NCBI GenBank assembly: GCA_977006965.1
Contig: OZ345358.1
Coordinates: 2,232,001 to 2,296,000 of the forward strand
Length of the DNA: 64,000 bases
Direction of reading: 5' to 3'
From: Phymatolithon calcareum
Taxonomy: Eukaryota > Rhodophyta > Florideophyceae > Hapalidiales
The notes under the pieces are model-generated. The model searched no databases. It was not told where the DNA came from and worked only from the letters and a program-made list of their open reading frames with translations. The position numbers and the translations under genes are program-made. Below, piece after piece: positions 42,304 to 52,929 of this stretch (the first letter of the stretch is position 1; each line of letters begins with the position of its first letter).

Positions 42304-43785
42304 CTATGTGTAATCTGCTGTTTGTCTCATCATAAATTTTGCGACGGAGTAACGGGTGCCTCGGTCAATGATGTGTAGGACTGGATCACTATTAATAAAG
42401 AAGACGTCGACCTCAATCTCATGGTTGAAGTAGATTTTTTCAGCTGGAAAAGAGACTCGAAAACGAGAAGCTCTTGGAGCCCATGTTTGGCAAGGAGAAC
42501 ACTTTTTAATGATGTCCTCTAACGTTTTCCGAACGTTCGCGTTGACGTTTGATGGAGAGGCCTTCTTTAGAAGGTTGACCAGTGAGTCAGTTGACGGATG
42601 TCCGAATTGATTGTGGAGCTTTTTTAGCTCGGGCTCCGTAAACAATAAGTTATCCGCAGTCCATTTTATGTAAAGGTGCCCACCAGCTCCTTTGGTACCC
42701 TCAACGAAGGTTACTGGGACGACAGTACCGGACGGATGATGAGTGAATGTATTGTCGAACTCATTTGAGCTGCACATAAGCGTTCTGTGATGTTCTAGAC
42801 CGAATATGAGAGGAACATCATGATCGACAACGTCCACGTCAAAAGTGAGGAATACATCAGGTCCGAGAGGCATACGAATTGATGCAGTACCAAGAGCGTG
42901 GAACACACCATGGCCTATGCCTCGGAAAGCACGATTGCAAGGGCGCAAGTGAGGTTGAGAAGCAGTATGAACACAGTACCGTATGTAGGCAGGGAGTCCG
43001 GTCGGAGATTTTGCTGCCCCATTGTCAATCATTACTCTGTCAAATTCCTCAGAATTATTCTGCATGCCTTTTAAAACTTTGTCGTTAACAGCTTTGTTGA
43101 GGTCTGATAATGACTTGGAGCTTGGTGCAGTGATCATGACGGTAGAAGTATTTAGATCCTCATTCGTTTGATATCCTGTGAAGGAAGATATCATAGCATC
43201 ACTGGTTTGATGTTCAGAAAGAATCTCGTGTTGATCTGCCCACGACACAAGTCTTGTGTACATGGTTCTTGAAATATCTAGCTTGTCATGAGATTTTTTG
43301 ATTTCCGCCATGGTGGATATGGAAGGCTGGGGATCGACAATCATGATGTCACTTGTTATGGCTATCCATACGTTGTCTGGGAGATCTTGAGCAACATCAA
43401 GGATCTGGTTGACAGACAATGACGAGATGTCCTTATCCTCCGTGAGCTCAAAGACAAGATTGACCAGAGTTGCTTTTTGGACTTTGGGGCATTCTCTGAT
43501 AAGGTGGGAGTCAGATCTGCAGCCACGACACAACATACGAACTCCGTTTCGGAATCCATTTTTCCGTGCATACTTATTTATGCGATTATCCGTTCCATAT
43601 CGCCTTCCAGCTCTGGCATAAAAGGCTTTCGTAATCTTTGAAGATGCTGAGCTTACGGTATCAGAAGGATCTGACGGATATACTTGTTGGAAGGAAGAAT
43701 GGCTAGTCGGAGTATGGTTGACTACGTCCATGTTGAGAGATGTAGCTGTTCTAGAGTCTTGCAGCTCTTGTTTCTGAATAGCCAA
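42304..43785 (-). pseudogene. copia-3 pol N-terminal half
   Basis: 493 open codons. A zinc knuckle CRGCRSDSHLIRECP (C-x2-C-x4-H-x4-C) is near the start. The protease site reads RVMIDNGAAKSPTGLPAYI with D-N-G-A in place of D-T/S-G-A, and PLIFGLEHH as the second motif. Then follow LKKLHNQFGHPSTDSLVNLL (pre-integrase His) and KKCSPCQTWAPRASRFRV, EVDVFFINSDPVLHIIDRGT (first Asp). The frame ends at a stop in the integrase. No ATG fits the start; gag lies in frame upstream. Confidence 0.75.
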
Positions 43786-43842
43786 GAGGCAATCGTTATA
43801 ATACTATTCAGGAGTTGCGCTTGCTTTAGCTCGATCCATGAA

Positions 43843-45180
43843 TTAGAAGAATGGTTGCGAGCTAATTGCGGATTCCAGAACTTCGAGAAGGAGAACGGGA
43901 TGTTGATGAACAGCATCGAGCTGGTCTTGCAGTAGAAGGGATTTTTCGTAAAGTTTTCCCATTGCATCAGACCAGGTGTCAAGCTCGGTCTTAAAGAAGG
44001 TGATTTTGAGACTACGCCATTCCCTTAGATTAGATGCCATGTTTGAGCTACTGTAGGACCATTTAAAGAGCTTTTGAAACGCTGCTTCAAGTGTCGAAAC
44101 TTGTTGGAATATCTCGTTGTAGAAGAAACGACCGGCAAGAGAGTGGGTATCTATCATATTCATGAGACATTCGAGTCCTTCTGTAGCGTTGAGTCCACAT
44201 AGATGGGCTTGAGCGTAATAAGCCGCTTGGTGTCTCGATAGACTGTGCAAATCTGAGTTTCTTCCAGAATATCGAGAGCCCCGGGCAGAGTAGTATTTGG
44301 CCATATCGCCAGGTCTACCTTTCGTGGGGCGCGAAGCAGGTAGTGGAGTCACTCTGCTGGAGTGAGATCCGACGTATGAATTACTTCCTTGCGACAAGTG
44401 TCCATTAAATGTATGCGGCATAGATGCAACTACTTGGTTATTTGTGGACAGTGCTGGGACGACGTTCAGAGATTGGCTCTCCGGGAGATGATGGGCAGGA
44501 GTATCTCTGGGGAGTGATGTCAGAAGCCTGGAGTATGTTGTCGGCATATTCCGCAACGCTTGCTGCTCAGCAACATGTTCACGTCTTTTTTTCTCAACGG
44601 TGTCAGCCAGACTACCAGCGGAAGCTGTTATATTGACGGTGGTCTGAGCTTGCGCACGAGCTTGATTTTGAGCCGCCCTATTAAATCGGGAGGGCTCGAA
44701 ACCATTTGATCCATTACCAGTCGGTCCTTGTGCAACAGCGGTGTGTTGAGGTACCATATTGGAGTGACGAACAGCTGAATGCTCGGACCGTGAGGGTTCT
44801 GGAGGAGGAGTAGATGTAGCGATGCTGATTGTCGCGGATCTTGGATTTTGACGTTGCATATGTTGTTCACACAACGTAGGAAACAAAAACTTACAGAGAA
44901 ACACGTTGACACCCTCTTCAGCTTCAGAGCCTGATGGGGGAGGGATGTTTACGCCTTTCGCTAATAGCATTTGATACAAGGCAAATGTGTAAGTGTTGGA
45001 GCATTCCCAAAGGTTTTCAAAACTGACCGTCAGGCGAGCATCCTCCAACACAGTGGCTGGGGATGTGCTATACAAGTATCGAATCATAGCCTGACGCATA
45101 GATGTATCAGCGGAGTTGGTGTTATCATCCTCCTGTATCCACTGTGGAACGTTGGTTTCCATGTCTTCGGCTATAGACAT
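43843..45180 (-). CDS. copia-3 gag, 445 aa
   Basis: ATG at 45180 (ATATGTC). Length 445 residues, intact. The N-terminal part is hydrophilic; the middle is Ser/Asn/Gln/Pro-rich with GRPGDMAKYYSARGSRYSGR; the C-terminal 120 residues are helical and resemble the gag part before a zinc knuckle (RFFYNEIFQQVSTLEAAFQK; AMGKLYEKSLLLQDQLDAVH). The assignment rests mainly on its place before pol in the same frame. It ends at TAA 43843-43845. Confidence 0.65.
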   Translation of the reverse strand: MSIAEDMETNVPQWIQEDDNTNSADTSMRQAMIRYLYSTSPATVLEDARLTVSFENLWECSNTYTFALYQMLLAKGVNIPPPSGSEAEEGVNVFLCKFLFPTLCEQHMQRQNPRSATISIATSTPPPEPSRSEHSAVRHSNMVPQHTAVAQGPTGNGSNGFEPSRFNRAAQNQARAQAQTTVNITASAGSLADTVEKKRREHVAEQQALRNMPTTYSRLLTSLPRDTPAHHLPESQSLNVVPALSTNNQVVASMPHTFNGHLSQGSNSYVGSHSSRVTPLPASRPTKGRPGDMAKYYSARGSRYSGRNSDLHSLSRHQAAYYAQAHLCGLNATEGLECLMNMIDTHSLAGRFFYNEIFQQVSTLEAAFQKLFKWSYSSSNMASNLREWRSLKITFFKTELDTWSDAMGKLYEKSLLLQDQLDAVHQHPVLLLEVLESAISSQPFF

Positions 45181-45302
45181 ATTGGCTAATATAGTTAAAT
45201 TAATCTAACTTTCATATCTTTTCAACAAAAAAAATGTATTTAATGAAAAGATGAAAAGTTGTCAGCTAGAGAGAGCCGATGCTGTGAAGCAGAAAATTTT
45301 AA

Positions 45303-45955
45303 TTAACGAGACTTAGCAAGCTTACTTTTGTGGCGGTTGGATGCAAAATGATCAGTCCGCTCTTTTGAATTTTTGAACGGACGCTCACCACAAAGAGTAC
45401 AACCTTTAGGGTGAAGGGCAAAAACTTTGTTTTTGTGCTTCTTTCCTTTTAGGTGCGACCTAAAAGTTGCGTCGGAATTGCCGCTTTGGTTCTGGCACAC
45501 GACACAAAAAAGGTGGTGAATATGTAATGTATGTTGCGTACGTTACGTTCTGTGTCACGCTGCCACGCAAGACGGTACTTGCTAGAGGAGGGTACAGCCG
45601 GTTGAGTCGGTCCTGTACGCCTGTCGGAGGCTTGCTTGTGACTCAGAGACTTGGCCCGTTTGGTCCGATTTTGCAGGGCCTGCTTCGAAATGGCAGTGCT
45701 TGTGGTCCTTGGGATACGATACTGGACTGTTGGTGTGGCGCTGTGAGATGACACACTAATTCCGGAAGGAGCCCTGTGATTGGTCGAAGGGCTGCTGGCG
45801 CGTGACGAATTATCTGAAATAATTTCCGAACCGGGAGATGACGTCACGGTATGATCAGCCGATATGTGAATTAAGCCGTTGGTGGCGGTTGAAGTACAGC
45901 CAGTGAACGACGACGATGATTGGTTAGGATTATTATTATCCAATTGATGATTCAC
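45303..45955 (-). pseudogene. U1-like C2H2 zinc-finger gene, frame change in T6 run
   Basis: ATG at 45955. About 140 residues rich in Ser/Thr/Asn, then the coding signal moves to another frame at a run of six T residues near 45505. There two fingers of the U1/JAZ type follow: CVVCQ…ATFRSHLKGKKH and CTLCGERPFKNSKERTDHFA with SNRH, both C-x2-C-x12-H-x5-H. Such fingers bind RNA or double-stranded nucleic acid. A short intron instead of a frameshift cannot be excluded. It sits just upstream of copia-3 and may be host or element derived. Confidence 0.55.
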
Positions 45956-46099
45956 TTTTTGTCAGCGAAAAAAGAAAAAAAAACGAATAAGATCGTTAGA
46001 ATTTTCTTTTTCCGAAAGTCAGAGATTTTTAGAGAATTAGAATTTCATTAAAAAAATGGACTTTCTTCAAAATTGATCGTCAAAGAGATAAAGTACTCA

Positions 46100-46970
46100 C
46101 TGTTGAGAGACAGACACGAGATCGGATCGGAATGCGACGGTGAATACGGCGGTTCCCAAACGGCGGTGAAAGCGGTTCCCAAAACGGCGGTAACGGCGGC
46201 GGTTGAATTCGGTGGATGGATGGATGAAGTATGATGGGGCTGGAGATGGATGACGGGTTGTTTTTTTATGCTGTTTTTTTATTTTTCGGGGTGGTTACGG
46301 CGTTCGACTTTGATTTGCAAATGTCGGTCAAAAACCGTGAAAAATGGTCGGGATGAAAAACAAGATCTAGTGATTCTGTCCTTTACTTCTTCCCTGCCGA
46401 GTCTGCTAGTCAGAACTTCGGCAGGGCCTTATGTAGAGAAAAGGAGTGCTGCCTAATTGCAGCACTCGGTAGTCACAAGTCATGTGCTACCCATGATGTG
46501 AAACGGTAAAACTAGTATCAGTTGAATTGTGCTTAGGAGTGTGTCCGTAAAGTGTCACCTTGGGAAAACCATCATACATCGGAACAATCATGTACCGTGT
46601 TGATGTAGTATTGACAGTGACCCAAGACAGTGCGAGCAGCACAATTCTTGATGTCCATACGTGAGGTATCGTATGTCGCAATAGCTGGACTCCCAAGATT
46701 GCGGCTATGCATGTGCGAATGCCACTGGCACTATTCGAGTGCACGGTGGGATGTCGCTACTTGACTTCAGCAAAACCGGAGCCGTCATCATCAGCGATCG
46801 GGTTTTCCGGCGAGTGAGAGATTATTTCGGCTTCTCTCTTCGAATCGACCACGATTTGCTTGGCAGCATTCTGCCAGGCTCACAACGAAAGCTCGGCCCG
46901 GACTACCAGCTCCTCGCCGTCACAGCGCGCCTTCAATGACATATTCAAATTGCTTTGTGTGGTGTGATGA
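46100..46970. other. no gene recognised; CGGCGGT-rich stretch and a perfect hairpin
   Basis: 46130-46210 repeats CGGCGGT and GCGGTTCCCAAA words. GAGTGCTGC-N6-GCAGCACTC (46444-46467) is a perfect 9-bp hairpin. A 66-codon plus-strand frame (46739-46939) has no motif. Confidence 0.5.
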
Positions 46971-46974
46971 TAAC

Positions 46975-48203
46975 CAGGGGTTGCGCCAATTCCATTGTTT
47001 GCGATTGCAGTCCTGGGTGAAATTTATCAATTTAATTGTTCAGTTTTTTTTGCAGCAATTCGCATTGCAATTGGAAGGCTTCCCACAATATAGACATCAA
47101 TACTAAGATAGCTGTTCATCGCCTTTTCACGTTCCGTGAGCTTTATCACCATTGACGATTGAACTGTGAACGATGACCCGGATCTCAACTTCTCGGCAAG
47201 AACGGCTCTGTATATCTCTAGCAAATGTTCTTCGCTTCCACCTCCAATGCAATGCTTGAGATGATTGTACGGGTTGGAGAACCCTGTACCCTTTTCGAAG
47301 AAAAACTCACTTTCTCCGGTACACTGATCACCCTTTGAGCAGAGATAGACGCAAAATGGCACATTCCGTCGAGTTAGGCCTACTTGACGCGAGTATTATA
47401 TCACGGGTTTGTTCTCAAATGAGCTTCATAAGCAGCTGCACAACTTGTTTCGGCTTTGGTGTCGGTGAAGATAGTGTCATCGCTAATAGAGCGGAATGTG
47501 CTGGAACGTTGAACGAGGTCTAGTAGATGGGTTGGACTCGACTGTGAAGGGGAATGCGTGAGAATTTCGGAGAAGGCTGATAGGTTTCAAATCAAGAGAT
47601 CTAATGCTATCCCTTTTATACTTAAGATTGAAACATCGTGACTGCTGGACTCTAATCGTAGCTAAAGACATTCAAGCATTTGTTCTGCATCTGGCTGGTA
47701 AATTGATCGATACAGCTAAGTAGATGATAGCACATGAATAGGCCCATTGTTGAAACCGTTTGGAGTCCAACGGCTCAATCTCGTCTTTATTTTACAAAGC
47801 AAGAAGTAGCCATGGCCCAAGTTTCAGAGATGTTTTGATGGCATACAGAACGTACTCTGGGTATTACTAGAACAAAGACCACGTACTGGACATAAGGTAA
47901 GTACGTTGATTCTTGCATCCGATTAATGTGCTGTGTCTAATGTTCATCTACGTACTCTGCGTATTATTAGAACAAAGACCAAGTACTGAACGTGAGGTGA
48001 GTACGTTGATTCCCTCAACATTCTGCTCAACTCCCCCCTCCCCCTCCCCCCCATAACATTCACCTGGTGCAATGTTCATCTACTTTGATCACCAGTATTA
48101 GGTGCGACCAATTCGAATTGCAATTCAGTTTGAAGAACCAATTTGGGTGGAATTGGGAAAAATTGCAATTAAATTGATAGCAATGGAATTGGCGCAACCC
48201 CTG
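46975..48203 (-). mobile_element. hAT relic with perfect 23-bp terminal repeats
   Basis: The left end CAGGGGTTGCGCC…CCATTG (46975-46997) is the exact reverse complement of 48181-48203. CAGGG termini are typical for hAT. Subterminal ATTGCAATT motifs lie inside both ends. The flanking octamers differ (ATGATAAC left, ACTATCGG right), so there is no target duplication. The right end coincides with the outer border of inverted repeat 2. Only an N-terminal transposase remnant is left inside. Confidence 0.88.
47027..47480 (-). pseudogene. hAT transposase N-terminal remnant
   Basis: PKPKQVVQLLMKL (about 47455) and CSKGDQCTGESEFFFEKGTG, FSNPYNHLKHCIGGGSEEHL match the start and BED-like region of the transposase at 33560-35211 (PGPKEVAKVL; CPKGADC; NPYSHLKSCISGGSEDH). 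Stops separate the two pieces, and the catalytic core is deleted. Confidence 0.7.
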
Positions 48204-48738
48204 ACTATCGGTACTGCCGTGAAAAGAAATTGTAACGTGCCTCCCGCACAGCAATTTCTGTCAGTTCGTCATGACGCATCTGCCGCGCATCGATTGGCGA
48301 AAATTTTAGTGGAAAATACACAACCACATGAACAGGACCGGGAATGAATGAATGAATAAACGGGAAGAAGATAAGGGTCATATGAAAAAAATGTTAACCA
48401 AAAATTGCACCTCAAGTTCAACAAACCATTTCCCGCGCTACAACGGCCCTAATTTGCCATTCTTCGTCATTTTGATCGCCAATTCGCGGTTTGCGGCGCA
48501 TTGCGCCGTGTAGCTCATATGACTGACAAGAAACTTGAGGCGGCAATACGGCAATTGTCATAATCAATGATGCTGGCTCATTGCCGAGAGCTGAAACCGC
48601 CGTCGCCACTTCGCACGCATTGCCTAAACACCCTTGTTTCACTCCAAGGATATACTATCAAGGTCAACAATTTACGGTGAGCTACTTTCGCGTGAAAAAG
48701 ATAACTACCACACACAAGTCCGACAAGAAGCATTCACA

Positions 48739-49530
48739 ATGGCTTCCTTCATCACGTTGCTCGCAATTTCCATCATCTTCACCGCCACCTCCGCCGTGCC
48801 ACTCCCGCATGTGACGCCCTCCTCCGCTGCCCGCACCGCGCTGGCCGTCATCCACGAAGCGGACGGCATCTGGGGATCCGTCGTCTTCCACCAGGGCGGT
48901 CGCGGTCAACCGGTCTTGATCTCTGCCTCCTTCAACAACATCCGCCCATCCCTTCGCCCCTCGACCGACTGGGGCATTTTCCACGAGCCGGTGCACTATT
49001 CAAACGCTGCAAACTCGCGCTGCACAACGGCCTTGAAAGGCATGTTGCGTCTAGGCAAGCGGGAAATAGGGTCGTTCACTCGAAAGCACGGTGCGATTCG
49101 CGGGCGCAAGTTTTCGCTCATTGCATACGACTATGACATCTCCCTCTATCCGGACGATCCGGGCTACATCGTGCAGCGCTCGTTCGCCATTCATCAGGGC
49201 GATGCTGCGAAAGACCATGTGTGTGCAACTGTGTATGCCACCGATATTGCGCACGTGCTTCCAGGGGCGGTGCCGTGCGAGGTTGTGAGATATGCGGATT
49301 GCACGGTCAGTGTTGGTCGTGGGCGGTGTAGGAAAAGGATGTGTGAAGGGTATCGCCAGTTTTGGGGCATTAAGGGGACGGATCGGAGCGGTATTAATGA
49401 AGGGACTAAGTTTTGTGTGCAGAGGGAAGAGGTGTTTCCTGAGGTTATGGCACATGAGGTGGATGGAGATGGCACTTTCAGGTGCAAGTTGGGACGGCAT
49501 ACGAATTTGGTGCCACTCAGCAGGGATTAG
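48739..49530 (+). CDS. secreted Cu/Zn superoxide dismutase-like protein, copy 1, 263 aa
   Basis: ATG at 48739 (ACAATGG). A signal peptide is clear: MASFITLLAISIIFTATSA, then VPLPH. The body follows the Cu/Zn-SOD fold: ALAVIHEADGIWGSVVFHQG, DWGIFHEPVHYSNAANSRC, REIGSFTRKHGAIRG, DYDISLYPDD and VQRSFAIH. The His-x-His copper pair is not kept (GIFHEPV), while the later RSFAIH histidine is, so metal binding may be altered, as in copper-only or inactive relatives. A Cys-rich extension follows (CEVVRYADC; CRKRMC). Likely extracellular. Nearly identical to copy 2, one residue differs (Ala/Ser). No intron. Confidence 0.6.
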   Translation: MASFITLLAISIIFTATSAVPLPHVTPSSAARTALAVIHEADGIWGSVVFHQGGRGQPVLISASFNNIRPSLRPSTDWGIFHEPVHYSNAANSRCTTALKGMLRLGKREIGSFTRKHGAIRGRKFSLIAYDYDISLYPDDPGYIVQRSFAIHQGDAAKDHVCATVYATDIAHVLPGAVPCEVVRYADCTVSVGRGRCRKRMCEGYRQFWGIKGTDRSGINEGTKFCVQREEVFPEVMAHEVDGDGTFRCKLGRHTNLVPLSRD

Positions 49531-50372
49531 AGGTCGGTATGGTTTGCTGGGATGAGACAGGGGGAATGGAATGGATTGCAGAGAGGGCTTCAATTGTTGT
49601 CGATCTGAGACGGATGAAACTTGGATTGTGCGTCGTCAGGCACGTGTATGGCGAGGGTGGAGCAGCTTGGTCGATATTTAGAATGACTGCTTTCTGACGA
49701 CTGAAGAGACAACGAATCGGATGGCGGAAGGTTGGCGGGTGAGATGGGGATGTAGAGGCGCGCTGGATGGGGCGAACGTTGAGCAGGCAATGCCTGCATT
49801 GCAATCGTGTTGTTGGTTAGAATGCCTTTGGCACGACCGTCTAATGTATTTCGTATTTTGCTGTTTAGTGGCAAAGTGTGGACTTGACCGAAAATTTAAA
49901 AAATGGTTACAAAATAATTCTTTCTCAACGTGCTGTGTGTTACACCTCTGACGTTTTGTTGTTCTACACATTCGCATCGCTGCAATGCATTGCTCGAGGG
50001 CACTACTGTACAACTATGTACAGTACAGTATCCCTAGGTAGCATGTCGATTTGTGAATTATGGAGTATTTTAATTTCTTTGAAACAATCTGTGCTCCATG
50101 AACCGTGCTGTATATATACAGTATCTCGCAATTGTGATCAATGAGCAATTCTGATGTGTGGAATTCTGATTCGTTGAACTATTTATGGCAACCTCCCTTC
50201 GCTGCAACCCATGCCACTCAAATCCGCGAGAATATGCTGTCGACGGCTCCACTGGGACGCCCGGATGACATTGCGGGACTATGTGTCAGAGATTAAGACA
50301 AGTGAGCTTGACTGATTCTCACAACTCTGCATTCTTCAGTATGTCGATAAGCTCCAGATTGATTGCAACGAG
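49531..50372. other. intergenic part of the duplicated arm
   Basis: No gene recognised. The end near 50100-50260 has TATATATACAG and is shared with the third copy at 63850-64000. Confidence 0.5.
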
Positions 50373-50760
50373 TTAGTGTGAGTTCTTCACAACAGGGCTT
50401 CCGTATTCCATGAAAAGCCCCGTTACGCCTTTTGCAACTGGAATTCTCGTCACGTGCTTCGCCTTCCAGCACTCACGAGATGCACATCTGACAAGTCTAG
50501 TCACACGGGAACTTGCCGCGCTTTGGAAGTCGCCACTCAATTTTTTCCCCGAGAGTATCGATTGCCCTGAGTCACACCATTGTCGTTTACATCGAGCACA
50601 TCTCCAGAAAGCGTCATGCTGAACCGTACGCCCTGCTTGCCCTCTACTACGACTTGTGACCGGATGATTGAAAAAATTGACCAAGTTCCAGAGTGAAGAT
50701 CACCGTGCAACTTACAGCTCCGCCGTCATAGCACTGGTAGTGAGGCACTTTGATTCGCGT
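50373..50760 (-). pseudogene. unidentified broken gene, copy 1
   Basis: Three frames on the minus strand give coding-like pieces: CTVIFTLELGQFF, then GVRFSMTLSGDVLDVNDNGV, then CASRECWKAKHVTRIPVAKG to the end FMEYGSPVVKNSH. The same pieces occur at 57816-58203 and, more diverged, at 62876-63231. The beta-rich look suggests a secreted or structural domain, but I cannot name it. Confidence 0.4.
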
Positions 50761-51146
50761 CGCGTTTGGAAACCGCAGGAGATTCTTCTGATTGTGTTAG
50801 CGGCTAAGACCGGACTATTTGTCCGCATTGCCTAACATTTGAATGTCGCTGCGCTCCGGAGTTGCTTGACCTCCTGCTTCCAGATACAGATAAAGAAAGC
50901 GGATACAGCTCTGACGTGATGAATTGAGTTGCATTTGCTGGCTTGGCAAATCTGAGGCATCACACACGTGTTGAACATATATGATTAATAATGAAAAAAG
51001 AGCTTTTTGTCAATAACAGTAAATTTACCGCGGATCTGGACGACCCATGAAATCTCCTGTCATCGCGAGTTGATCCAGCAGCCCATGTTTACGTTGTCTC
51101 AGACAACAAAGAGCACATGTTCTGCATGTAATTGCGTGGACATGCA

Positions 51147-52855
51147 ATGGATAAGAATGCGCTTCGTAGGTTGGGCTTCGTCGGATCCATTGCACGCTTT
51201 CGAGTGACTCCTTACCGGAGCGTCCCACCTCTTCCCATTTTCCGCGCACGGCCCATTTTATTTGCGTGTTCCTGCGCCAGAGCGACAGCAACGAGTACTT
51301 TGCGTCCGAATGTGAATACCTCGAAAACTGCAATTCCAACGCAATCTCCATCAAATCAAGATGCATCATCCATGTTCGACCCAAACGCCACCTTCGCCTC
51401 TCTCGGAATATCCGCGGAACTATGCCAAACTTTGAACCAAGCCGGCATTACGCGACCAACCCGCGTGCAAGCTGCAGCTATACCGAGATTGCTGAATGGA
51501 TTGCAAATACAAATGAAGTATTACCAGGCCCTTCGCAATGCAGAGGAGAGACATGAACAATGCATTCAAAACGGAATACAAACTGGAGCTCAACATACAC
51601 AAGATACTCCGATGGACACCCCGAATTCGTACTGCCGCCACCTCCGGAGAACGACGACGACGACGTGCTTCTAATAGGCGCCGAAACAGGCAGCGGCAAA
51701 ACCCTGACCTACCTTCTCCCCTTCGTCGAGGCTCTCCGACAAAACCCGGACACTGGCGTGAAGGCAGTACTACTGATGCCGTCGCGCGAGCTATGTGCGC
51801 AAGTGCTGCGCTTCTTAAACGAATACATCCCAAACCCACCGCGCGCGCTCATACTGTCCGGTGGCCTTCTACCCGACGTGAGCGACTTAGTGTCGGTGCG
51901 CATATTCATCGCGACGCCTGCAGCATTGCTGAATTACACGAACTTCAGTTCGCGTCCAGACAAGAACGACAAGTACATTGTCGTCGACGAAGCCGACATG
52001 CTCCTGTCCGGCTCCTTCCTGGCAGAGGTGGAGGAAGTGCTCGCACAGCCGAGCATGAAGCCGTTTGCGACGCGTCGAAACAGCGCAGAACGAGAACGTA
52101 ATCGAAACCGTCTCATTTTCGTAGGCGCTACGTTCCCGCATTGGACCGGCGAGCGTGTGAAATCCATCATCACCTGGATGCGACGACGGTATCCCGGGGT
52201 GCAAGAGGTGCACACAGAGGATATCCACCGCCGTTCACCACGGCTTTCGTCGACGTGGCGCTATGTGAAGAGCGAAGCGGAGCGGGTTGCAGGTTTGTGC
52301 GAGGTACTTTGCGACAGTGCAGGCCCCGCGGAAAAGGTGATGGTGTTTGCTGGAGCTGCTGGGAATGTAGAGCGTGTGAAGCAGGCGGTGGAGGACGAGT
52401 TGGGGGAGCAGTTTCTGCAGGAGAAATTTGGGGGCGTTTTGATGTTGCATAAGAAGATTTTGCCGAAAGTGCGTGCGGAAGCATTGCGGAAATTTGGGAG
52501 CGGTGAGACGAGACTTCTGTTTTGTACCGATCTTGCATCGCGCGGACTGGATCTTGGATTGGTCACTAGGGTTGTTGAGTATGAATTTGCAGGTAATGTG
52601 GTTGGACATTTGCATCGTATTGGGAGAACTGCGAGGGCGGGGGAACATGGAAGGACAGATCACTTTTTTGATGACGTTTCAAAACCGCTTGCTGACGCTA
52701 TTCGGAATCGTGATGAGAGAAATGAAAATGTGATTGATGGTGTTTTTAGCAGAAAACGATCGTTCCGGCGCAAGTTGAAAAAATGGCAGGCAGAAAGTGC
52801 TTTAGAAAAAGAGGGTATTTTGTCGATTGTGCATGGAGATGAACATCTTCAGTAG
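51147..52855 (+). CDS. DEAD-box RNA helicase, organelle-targeted type, copy 1
   Basis: ATG at 51147. The N-terminal 60 residues are rich in Arg/Ser/Ala without acidic residues (LRRLGFVGSIARFRVTPYRS), like a mitochondrial or plastid presequence. Motifs: Q motif (GITRPTRVQAAAIPRLL), I AETGSGKT, Ia PSRELCAQV, Ib TPAALLN, II VVDEADML, III GATFP, V FCTDLASRGLDLG, VI HLHRIGRTARAGEHG. Between Q motif and motif I the frame changes; a GT-AG intron at 51518-51588 (71 nt, phase 2) joins the frames, giving about 545 residues. An acceptor at 51603 would also fit. Both copies share this, so it is probably an intron and not a lesion. It unwinds RNA, likely in an organelle. Confidence 0.85.
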
Positions 52856-52929
52856 CACTGTGGAAGTGCTGTGGTAATGTTGGTAAATGACATTTTCGTT
52901 TTTGAGATGCAGTCGAGGGCATATGTGCG

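Larger units (their letters stand above)
41929..45180 (-). mobile_element. copia-like element of a divergent lineage, truncated (copia-3)
   Basis: gag (45180-43843), a pol frame with zinc knuckle, protease, pre-integrase and integrase start (43785-42304), and an integrase C-terminal piece (42201-41929) lie in order on the minus strand. Reverse transcriptase and RNase H are missing and no LTRs were found. gag and pol are in the same frame, separated by TAA and TAG. The lineage differs from copia-1 and copia-2 in protease and integrase motifs. Confidence 0.75.
48204..52929. repeat. inverted repeat 2, left arm (4.7 kb)
   Basis: Pairs with 55646-60372; paired coordinates sum to 108576 over almost the whole length, so there are no indels except one base near 52900. 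Differences I noticed are at 48249, 49294, 51093 and 52733. The arm holds the SOD-like and helicase genes in the same direction. The outer edge abuts the hAT relic; the inner edge abuts the SMC5 fragment. Confidence 0.97.

Noticed and set aside
48030-48056. CCCCCTCCCCCTCCCCCC tract as a possible quadruplex or telomere-like repeat
   Set aside because: Short and single, within the hAT relic; no further evidence.
48682-48996. 104-codon minus-strand ORF, Gly/Asp-rich
   Set aside because: Antisense to the signal peptide and start of the SOD-like gene.
49051-49593. 180-codon minus-strand ORF
   Set aside because: Antisense shadow of the SOD-like gene; the plus strand has the signal peptide and fold motifs.
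51538-52101. 187-codon ORF in another frame over the helicase
   Set aside because: The helicase motifs lie in the other frame; this one has none.
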